21,400 nucleotides of DNA. Origin: a virus. The position numbers and the translations under genes are program-made. Of this stretch, positions 5,528-11,240 are shown one piece after another (position 1 is the first letter of the stretch; each line of letters starts with the position of its first letter). The DNA is taken from positions 1 through 21,400 of the IMG/VR virus record IMGVR_UViG_3300006751_000173. The stretch is one strand, 5' to 3'. The notes beneath the pieces were generated by a model that saw nothing but the letters and a program-made list of their open reading frames with translations, had not been told where the DNA came from and ran no database searches.

Positions 5528-5796
5528 GTGCATTAAGCCTTAAACGTATATTGGCTAAGCTTGAAAGGAAGATACATGCTAAATTCACAGAAAATGTGGA
5601 GTTGATAATAGCTACAGATGAGCAAGACTTAAAAAAACAAATGGATTTGTTATGCGAAGCATCACCAAATGGGTTAAAAGTGTATGTGATACTATTAAGC
5701 GATTTTATAAAGTCATCTCATACAGAAAAGCATTGTCAGCCTGTGACACAGCAGGATATAGAGAAGCATATGTATGCTTTATCTCTACTAAACTAG
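5524..5796 (+). CDS. Possible hypothetical protein from a TTG start
   Basis: 90 residues if started at TTG 5524, which overlaps the previous stop as TTGA. There is no Shine-Dalgarno sequence, so it would rely on coupling. The product looks protein-like: a basic N-terminal helix (LKRILAKLERKIHAKF), a core with strands (NVELIIATDE, LKVYVILLSDF) and an ordinary composition. It fills a region that would otherwise be empty (5528-5651), but its last 145 bases overlap the better supported pre-portal gene in another frame. Either both are real, or this one ends in an overlap that arose later. Confidence 0.45.
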   Translation: MSALSLKRILAKLERKIHAKFTENVELIIATDEQDLKKQMDLLCEASPNGLKVYVILLSDFIKSSHTEKHCQPVTQQDIEKHMYALSLLN

Positions 5797-6146
5797 TATG
5801 GGTGCAATACTTTTTAAAACCTGGTTTCCAGCATTGTATAATTATTTACAAGCTAGAATCAGGTGCTTTATTAGTAAATTTTAAGGTTAATAAAGCAGAT
5901 ATTATAACGTTAACAGACTCAGCTTATGATAGATACTTAGCTATATGTTTAAACAAAGGGGGGCATATCCTAAAGGTACGAAACCGGTCGCCAAAAGCTA
6001 TCACTGGTTTCGTGCCCACTTTATGGAAGCCAAATAATTGTGTTTTACTTGTTAAAAACATGTTAGGCATAAAAGCTAATACCGTATGGACGCCGTATCA
6101 GCTTTACAAGCACATCAAGGAAAACTACGAATACAAGGAGGTATAA
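5652..6146 (+). CDS. Conserved pre-portal podovirus protein
   Basis: 164 residues. I recognise the pattern as one often found just before the portal gene of podoviruses: an N-terminal basic helix, KLVWVQYFLKPGFQHC (about residues 47-62), a strand-rich middle, then NNCVLLVKNMLGI (about 128-140) and TVWTPYQLYKHI (about 143-154). H61, C62 and C130 are in conserved-looking spots, and the spacing could suit a papain-like or NlpC/P60-like fold, but that is speculation. The ribosome binding site at 5652 is weak (GGA). The first 48 residues overlap the preceding frame. The stop is followed one base later by the next start. Confidence 0.6.
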   Translation: MRSITKWVKSVCDTIKRFYKVISYRKALSACDTAGYREAYVCFISTKLVWVQYFLKPGFQHCIIIYKLESGALLVNFKVNKADIITLTDSAYDRYLAICLNKGGHILKVRNRSPKAITGFVPTLWKPNNCVLLVKNMLGIKANTVWTPYQLYKHIKENYEYKEV

Positions 6147-6147
6147 A

Positions 6148-6333
6148 ATGAGTGGTGGAACAGATCCAGCGTTACAGCAACAAGAGCAGCAAACTGAAGC
6201 TGAAAATAAGAAACTACAAGCACAAGAAGCATTACAAAATACAAAAACACAAAAAGACCAGTTAGAAAACATGCGCAGGATGCGCGGTGGTTCTAATGGT
6301 ACAGGTAGTGGTGGAAATACTACACTAGGTTAA
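6148..6333 (+). CDS. Small Gln-rich, Gly-tailed protein before portal
   Basis: 61 residues with an AAGGAGG ribosome binding site. The first 45 residues form a charged Gln-rich helix (LQQQEQQTEAENKKLQAQEA), then RRMRGGSNGTGSGGNTTLG forms a flexible basic and glycine tail. Many podoviruses encode a small protein of this shape, ending in RxxxG...TxLxG, directly before portal. Some are virion or assembly proteins, comparable in place to T7 gp7.3. The exact role is unknown. Confidence 0.6.
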   Translation: MSGGTDPALQQQEQQTEAENKKLQAQEALQNTKTQKDQLENMRRMRGGSNGTGSGGNTTLG

Positions 6334-6354
6334 AATTAGTACAAGGATGTACAG

Positions 6355-7968
6355 ATGATCGATCCTAAGCGCATAAAGGAAAGATACGCAAAAGCAAAAG
6401 CAAAAGCTGAGTTATGGTATAGCAAATTACAAAAGTGCTATGAGTTAACTATGCCTAATAAAGCTAACTTTACTATAAAGAAACAGACTCCTGGCCAGCA
6501 AAAAACACAATATCTTTATGACTCTACAGCAGCTCTCGGTCTTTCTAAGTATGCAGCCAACCTGCAAAACCTTTTATTTGGAGTTAAAGACTGGGCTAAA
6601 TTAGTTCCTGGAAAACTGGTTAAAGAAGGTAAGACTAATATCGACTTAAGCCAAGCAGAAAAGCAGTGTGAAGACTATACAGAACTGTTTTTTGAAAAGC
6701 TTAATCAATCAAATTTTCAAATGGCAGTTTATCAGTGCATCATGGAAATGGGTATTTCTACTGGTGTGCTGCTAGTTAACGAAGGAGACTTTAAGCAACC
6801 CTTTAAGTTTACAGCTATTCCATTACACGAGGTATCAATCGAAGAAGGTCCAGACAACACAATACAGAATGTGTATAGAGAGTACAAAATGACTGCATCT
6901 GTCATTGCGCAAACTTGGCCAGAATCAACAGTTAGCAAAGACCTAGAAAATAAGCTAAAGAAAAATCCAGCAGAAGAAGTTTCATTATTAGAAGGAACTG
7001 TATTTGATCCTTCTGCACCCAAAGGGAAACAGTATTGCTATTTTGTCATGGAAAAAGATAAGGATGGATTTCTTTTTTATGAAGAGCGTTCTTATTCACC
7101 ATGGATCGTGTTTAGACCAAAAGTTATTGCGGGTGAGTTATTTGGTAGGGGTATTATCTATGACTTACTTCCATCAATTAAAGAACTTAACTTAACAATG
7201 GAATACTTATTAAGATCAGCTAGCTTTAATGCAAATCCAATCTTTATGGTACAAACTGGATCTGAAATAAACCCATATACAATGCGTTTAAATCCAGGTT
7301 CAATCGTCCCAGTACAGCCAGGACCTTCACAAAATGCCATATCACAATTAAGTATTACATCAAATGCAAATGAAATGTTGGCATTACGCGAAGAGTTGCG
7401 TGGAACGATCCAAGAATCACTTAATCTTAATCCAATTGGTGATACGCCCACAGCTGGTGACCCATCGCAAACAGCTACAGAAGCAAATCTACGTAATCAA
7501 GAATACATAAAGCAAAACCAATCTATGTATAACCGCCTTCAATATGAGCTTAACCAGCCATTGTTCAAAGTATGCTGGCATATTCTATACCGGTTGGGAA
7601 TGGTGCCAGCACCAGTTATAGACGGTCAACACTTAGCAGTCGAGTTTAACTCACCTGTACAAGATATGGCTAGACAGGAAGATATACAAAAAGCAGTGCA
7701 AGCATCTAGCATTATTCAGCAGATACTTGGGCCACAACTTGGTGAGTATGGTGTTATGTTTGGTATGGATGTAACAGAGGTTCCAGAATTTGTGCTGAAA
7801 AAGCTTGGTGTTAGTTATGACTTATCAAGAGATGCTTTAGGCAAAGCTAAAATGCTTCAGGCTGTGCAAGCCTTAACAGGTCAAAATCCACAGCAACCAC
7901 AAGGTATGCAACCCAGTCCAGCTGCCCAACCTCAACCAAATAAACAGCAATCATTTGTAGGTGTATAA
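6355..7968 (+). CDS. Portal (head-tail connector) protein, T7 gp8-like
   Basis: 537 residues, almost the same length as T7 gp8 (536). Twelve copies form the ring through which DNA is packaged and ejected. The N-terminus (RIKERYAKAKAKAELWYSKL, then CYELTMP about residues 28-34), YLYDSTAALGLSKYAANLQN (about 53-72), the later PWIVFRP and LFGRGIIYDLLPSIKELN segments, and SQTATEANLRNQE (about 368-380) are typical of T7-like connectors. The end is Gln/Pro-rich and probably disordered (about 505-533). The ATG at 6355 follows AAGGA. A Bbp19-like gene and scaffold follow, the usual head order. It is the strongest family call on this strand. Confidence 0.93.
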   Translation: MIDPKRIKERYAKAKAKAELWYSKLQKCYELTMPNKANFTIKKQTPGQQKTQYLYDSTAALGLSKYAANLQNLLFGVKDWAKLVPGKLVKEGKTNIDLSQAEKQCEDYTELFFEKLNQSNFQMAVYQCIMEMGISTGVLLVNEGDFKQPFKFTAIPLHEVSIEEGPDNTIQNVYREYKMTASVIAQTWPESTVSKDLENKLKKNPAEEVSLLEGTVFDPSAPKGKQYCYFVMEKDKDGFLFYEERSYSPWIVFRPKVIAGELFGRGIIYDLLPSIKELNLTMEYLLRSASFNANPIFMVQTGSEINPYTMRLNPGSIVPVQPGPSQNAISQLSITSNANEMLALREELRGTIQESLNLNPIGDTPTAGDPSQTATEANLRNQEYIKQNQSMYNRLQYELNQPLFKVCWHILYRLGMVPAPVIDGQHLAVEFNSPVQDMARQEDIQKAVQASSIIQQILGPQLGEYGVMFGMDVTEVPEFVLKKLGVSYDLSRDALGKAKMLQAVQALTGQNPQQPQGMQPSPAAQPQPNKQQSFVGV

Positions 7969-7972
7969 TACT

Positions 7973-8263
7973 ATGCTAGATTTCGATTCTAATATTGACA
8001 ATATAATAAATTTGAGAGAGTCACAGAAGAATGAACAAGAAAAACATATAAAGCATTTAAATAAGCTTGCTTACGAGGCATTTGAGGTAAACCCAGCAGG
8101 TAAAGAACTTCTATCACACTTTATAGCTGCGATTATGATTCCTTTAGAAGAAGAGCAGCTAAAGGATTTACGATTCCATATGGGAACTAAACAGCCATTT
8201 AAGCGCTTTCTACAAATGATATCTGATCACAAAATGAATTTAACGGGGGTAAATAATGGATAG
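7973..8263 (+). CDS. Bbp19-like small phage protein between portal and scaffold
   Basis: 96 residues from the ATG at 7973; the frame opens at a GTG inside the portal end, which has no ribosome site. The middle (YEAFEVNPAGKELLSHFI, about residues 34-51) and the end (QPFKRFLQMISDH) resemble the Bbp19-type phage proteins, where one sequence motif reads F-x-x-x-x-G+-x-L-x-x-L and the end carries a R-x-F-I/L block. These are usually encoded between portal and scaffold, as here, and their function is not known. It overlaps the scaffold start by eight bases. Confidence 0.55.
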   Translation: MLDFDSNIDNIINLRESQKNEQEKHIKHLNKLAYEAFEVNPAGKELLSHFIAAIMIPLEEEQLKDLRFHMGTKQPFKRFLQMISDHKMNLTGVNNG

Positions 8264-9095
8264 TGAAGTAACAACAGAATCAAATATGCAACCAACATTT
8301 AATGCGGAAGCATCCCAGGTTAGCTCTACCCACAGTGAGCAAACAACTTCAGCTGATAACACGCCTGCCGATCCCCCCCAGAGTGAGAACGCAGAGACTA
8401 TATCAGCTGAAGATCCTAATTTGCCAGATTATGTAATCAAAGGCACTTTTGGAAGCGAATCAGATCAAGCGAAAGCATACCCTGAACTTCAGAAATCAAC
8501 TAGCAAGAAAATACAACAATTAAGTGAGAAGCTTAAAGGTTTTACTGGTGCGCCCGAGGATGGTTACACATTTGAACTATCTAATGAGCTGACTGAATCT
8601 GGTTTTGAATTAGATCAAGACAATGCATATTTCAAAGATTTTGCTGAGCAATGTAAAAAAGCCGGTATGAACCAAGAAACATTTCAAAATCAAATGAGTA
8701 TTGCAGCTAATTATATTCATAACTCTGAACAAGTTAGAGTTGATTATGTAAACAATGCCATCGAGAAACAAATACAACAAGATTTGGATACGATGTCAAA
8801 AGAAACTAAAGATAATTTTGTAAATAATGTTAATGTGGCTAGTAATATTAAAGGGGTTACTGCTGAAGAATTAAATCACTTCGCAGATAATCTGGATACA
8901 TCAATGATTGAGACATTTAATAAATTTATGTCTGATAGAAGAAATACAAGCGTACCGGTTAACACATTAGCATCATTAGATTCTGCCTCATCAAGACGGG
9001 AAGAATTAGCACGTATACATAAGATGCCACATGGTCCTGATAGGCAAGCAGCGCAAGATGCTCTTAATGAACGTTATCGCAAAGCTAGTTATTGA
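8256..9095 (+). CDS. Scaffold / capsid assembly protein, T7 gp9-like
   Basis: 279 residues (T7 gp9 has 307). It is acidic overall with a disordered Ser/Thr/Glu-rich N-terminus (about 1-55). IKGTFGSESDQAKAYPELQK (about residues 61-80), GAPEDGYTFEL (about 97-107) and KDFAEQCKKAGMNQETFQNQ (about 126-145) match the standard pattern of podovirus scaffolds, ending in a basic, helical tail (SRREELARIHKMPHGPDRQA, about 246-265). Scaffold guides capsid assembly and leaves before DNA enters. The ribosome site is GGGGG. In T7-like phages the capsid gene should follow on the same strand; here the next genes come from the other direction, and the stops overlap by seven bases. Confidence 0.85.
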   Translation: MDSEVTTESNMQPTFNAEASQVSSTHSEQTTSADNTPADPPQSENAETISAEDPNLPDYVIKGTFGSESDQAKAYPELQKSTSKKIQQLSEKLKGFTGAPEDGYTFELSNELTESGFELDQDNAYFKDFAEQCKKAGMNQETFQNQMSIAANYIHNSEQVRVDYVNNAIEKQIQQDLDTMSKETKDNFVNNVNVASNIKGVTAEELNHFADNLDTSMIETFNKFMSDRRNTSVPVNTLASLDSASSRREELARIHKMPHGPDRQAAQDALNERYRKASY

Positions 9096-9169
9096 TTCAT
9101 CATATAGATGATGCCAATAGCAGCTAGTACTACAACAAATAGTAGTTCTGAGACTAAAAACCAGATCAT
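9089..9169 (-). CDS. 26-residue membrane peptide at the end of the lysis genes
   Basis: A very short gene with strong signals: AAGGAG about eight bases before the ATG, and an ATGA overlap with the holin stop. The product is almost one membrane span (WFLVSELLFVVVLAAIGI, about residues 3-20) with a short tail YMMNQ. It may be a second holin-like or antiholin peptide, or another lysis accessory, judged only by place and shape. Its stop codon lies inside the last codons of scaffold on the other strand. Confidence 0.6.
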   Translation of the reverse strand: MIWFLVSELLFVVVLAAIGIIYMMNQ

Positions 9170-9624
9170 TTTTTTCTCTCCTTGCTAGGTCCAAAGTAGT
9201 ACGTTACTGTTTGAATAAACACAGTACTTAATGAACCGATTAATAGATCAATTATTTCACTATTCCTTGGTGCAATAGAATCAAAGAACAATAAAAACAC
9301 GACAGCAAAAAAACCAAGCATGACAGATATTGTTATAACGGATGGCATCTTATCTTTTAAAACAAGCTCACGATTTCTAGCATCGGCTCGATCTTTTTGA
9401 TGAATTGATTCAATATTTACCTTATAAGTATAGTCTAAATCTTTTATTTTGACTATTTGCTCTTGAGAGGCGCTATTTAGTGCGTTTTCTAGCTCCATAT
9501 CAGATGGATTATCTTTACCAGGTAAAAGTATAGATGCAATTGTTTTAGTCGCTACAGCGCCAACAGGGCCTCCAATGAGACCCCCGATGACTGGTGCGAA
9601 CTTTGATATAATATCTTTAAGCAT
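9166..9624 (-). CDS. Holin, 3TM gene-transfer-agent type
   Basis: 152 residues from the ATG at 9624, chosen because GGAAG precedes it and it overlaps the lysozyme stop by eight bases; the frame is open further upstream but without a site. Residues about 5-34 form a glycine-rich hydrophobic helix (PVIGGLIGGPVGAVATKTIA), and two C-terminal spans lie at about 96-114 and 124-143, ending in TYYFGPSKERKK. The linker has the typical QKDRADARNREL. This matches the family of three-span holins first named from gene transfer agents. Holins open the inner membrane at lysis. The neighbouring lysozyme-like gene fits. Confidence 0.8.
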   Translation of the reverse strand: MLKDIISKFAPVIGGLIGGPVGAVATKTIASILLPGKDNPSDMELENALNSASQEQIVKIKDLDYTYKVNIESIHQKDRADARNRELVLKDKMPSVITISVMLGFFAVVFLLFFDSIAPRNSEIIDLLIGSLSTVFIQTVTYYFGPSKERKK

Positions 9625-10102
9625 TGGCACTTCCGAAAAGAACACGCATGGCTCTTTGTTTAGCTTGATAGATACTCGTCTTATCAGGGTTTGGACCCCA
9701 GAATTTATGGTAGTATTCCACCATGCCATCAAAATCATGTATTTCAGGTATGGGTTCTGGGAATCTAGCGTAGTGAATACGCGCCATAGCAGTAGCTAGC
9801 TTCATATCCCATATAAGATGATCAGCTTCGGGTGGTGATCCAAATCCAGTTATCTTTAATAGCTTATCTCTAACACCTTTGCGGAAGCGTAAGTTATTTT
9901 CCCAGTTATCATAATAGGTAGCTGGTTCCATTTGATAAACACCCATTGCAGGGCCATCATACTTTTGCATAATAAAGGTACCAAGCTCGCTTTCAACTGC
10001 CATTGTAATAATCAACAATAGAACTGCATTCTCGGAATACATACCCAACTCCTTAAGAGTGGGTATAATTATATGCTTTTCTAACTGTAAACGATTTATC
10101 AA
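9617..10102 (-). CDS. Lysozyme-like muralytic enzyme (endolysin candidate)
   Basis: 161 residues from a TTG at 10102, five bases after GGAGG and overlapping the fibre stop as TTGA. The family is recognisable by MAVESELGTF (about residues 34-43, with the likely catalytic Glu37), GPAMGVYQMEPATYYDNW (about 50-67) and ATAMARIHYARFPEP (about 105-119): the layout of lysozyme-like/transglycosylase proteins of short-tailed phages. No signal peptide is seen, so it would need the holin just downstream. Whether it is a free endolysin or a virion enzyme cannot be told from sequence. A second possible start (ATG 10042, AAGGAG six bases before it) would give a 141-residue form. Confidence 0.65.
   Translation of the reverse strand: MINRLQLEKHIIIPTLKELGMYSENAVLLLIITMAVESELGTFIMQKYDGPAMGVYQMEPATYYDNWENNLRFRKGVRDKLLKITGFGSPPEADHLIWDMKLATAMARIHYARFPEPIPEIHDFDGMVEYYHKFWGPNPDKTSIYQAKQRAMRVLFGSANA
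10041..10066 (-). promoter_or_regulatory. Hairpin over an internal ribosome site of the lysozyme-like gene
   Basis: On the minus strand, ATACCCACTC pairs with GAGTTGGGTAT with one bulged base, giving a ten-pair stem with a five-base loop. The right arm holds part of AAGGAG and abuts the ATG at 10042, so the structure could hide an internal start. It lies inside coding sequence, so chance is possible. Confidence 0.35.
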
Positions 10103-11202
10103 GCATACCTCCAAGCATTTGTCCCTGGTACGGGATTGTCTGCTAATGTAGATGGTGTAATTGGTGTATTAGCATCCCAAGCAGCTTGTGCAGTTGCAGT
10201 TGCTTCACCTAGATAGCTTTCTCGGATAAATATATATAATGCTTCATATGCATCTAAGGGATGAGTTGCCCCAGATGCAGCAGATCCAATTGAATGAGTA
10301 GCATTAACTTGAATCCATGATCCAGATGGATAAGGCTGTGTAGGAACACCAGCTATAAAATCACCAACTCTAAAGGTGCGTGTATTATCTAGCTGAGTCT
10401 GGACGCTAACACTACTACTACCATTCCAGTAAGTAATATAACCAGCACCAGAATCAGATATAGTTGCATCAGTTGTAAAATTATTTATCATTCCTTGAAT
10501 ATTTGTATCTTCAGATGCAGTTATATTCCAACATGGAATGTTTGCTGCTCCAGAAGATGATAAAGATGTAGCTGCTAAGAATATATTATCAAGTTCATTT
10601 TGAACTGTTGTATTACTATCTTTATAATATCCAACTAATGATGCACCTTGAGGTGTAGATGTAGATGCTAATTCAGTTTTTAAGGCTGCGGCACTTCCTG
10701 TTGACGCAATAGGGACACTTACCCAGGCAGTACCATTCCATGCCATCACAGTATTTATGCCACCAGATGGGGCAACAGGCAATGGAAATGTAAGCATAGC
10801 TTCCGTTAATGTACCACTTGTTGTTAGTAATGTTTTTTCATAAGTTACAGCTAAGTTATTTAGCTTATAATCAGCATCAATATTTTCTAGGTAGAAGTTA
10901 TTATTAATTAGGTTTAAGTCGGTTTCAGTAATAGCTGCACCTGGGTTGAATTGTCCTGGTTGATCAATTATTATTGATCTGAATATAAACACTGTTATCC
11001 CATCATCTGGAGCTGTGGAAAATGTCAACACATATGAGGCATCAGTAATTGTGCCAATTGTATAACCGGTTGTTTGTAGAACAGTTCCAAAGTATACGGA
11101 TACATCAGTACTCGCTTGAATCCATTGTGGAATTGTATATTCAGTTGCACTTGCAGCTGTAACAAATGAATAGGCAACCTGTGTTGCTGGTGTAGTTGGC
11201 AT
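10099..11202 (-). CDS. Tail fibre protein with T7 gp17-like N-terminus
   Basis: 367 residues with a very strong site (AAGGAGG). The N-terminal ~125 residues follow the phage T7 tail-fibre head domain: ASATEYTIPQWIQASTDVSV (about 16-35), then strands, then QPGQFNPGAAITETDLNLIN (about 80-99) and DADYKLNNLAVTYEKT. This domain fixes the fibre to the tail. The rest has repeated beta-like parts (TMAWNGTAWVSVP, YITYWNGSSSVSVQTQLDNT) and no chaperone or enzyme domain. At 367 residues it is shorter than T7 gp17 (553), so it may be a short fibre or an adaptor for another protein coded elsewhere. A 38-base gap separates it from the gene above it. Confidence 0.75.
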   Translation of the reverse strand: MPTTPATQVAYSFVTAASATEYTIPQWIQASTDVSVYFGTVLQTTGYTIGTITDASYVLTFSTAPDDGITVFIFRSIIIDQPGQFNPGAAITETDLNLINNNFYLENIDADYKLNNLAVTYEKTLLTTSGTLTEAMLTFPLPVAPSGGINTVMAWNGTAWVSVPIASTGSAAALKTELASTSTPQGASLVGYYKDSNTTVQNELDNIFLAATSLSSSGAANIPCWNITASEDTNIQGMINNFTTDATISDSGAGYITYWNGSSSVSVQTQLDNTRTFRVGDFIAGVPTQPYPSGSWIQVNATHSIGSAASGATHPLDAYEALYIFIRESYLGEATATAQAAWDANTPITPSTLADNPVPGTNAWRYA

Positions 11203-11240
11203 TTTAACTCCTCCTTGAGTTATGTTTATTTATTATACTA

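Noticed and set aside
9098-9113. CATCAT-ATAG-ATGATG hairpin at the convergence point
   Set aside because: The stem has only six AT-rich pairs and no U-run on either strand; it lies in coding sequence of the 26-residue peptide. Too weak to call a terminator or an inversion site.
9166-9738. Longer 190-codon form of the holin
   Set aside because: The extra 38 residues lie inside the lysozyme-like gene, have no ribosome site and do not belong to the holin family; the ATG at 9624 has both a site and coupling.
11203-11240. Promoter for the tail fibre gene (TATAAT on the minus strand at 11232-11237)
   Set aside because: The -10 box is perfect, but no convincing -35 box is found at 16-18 bases, and AT-rich gaps give such boxes by chance.
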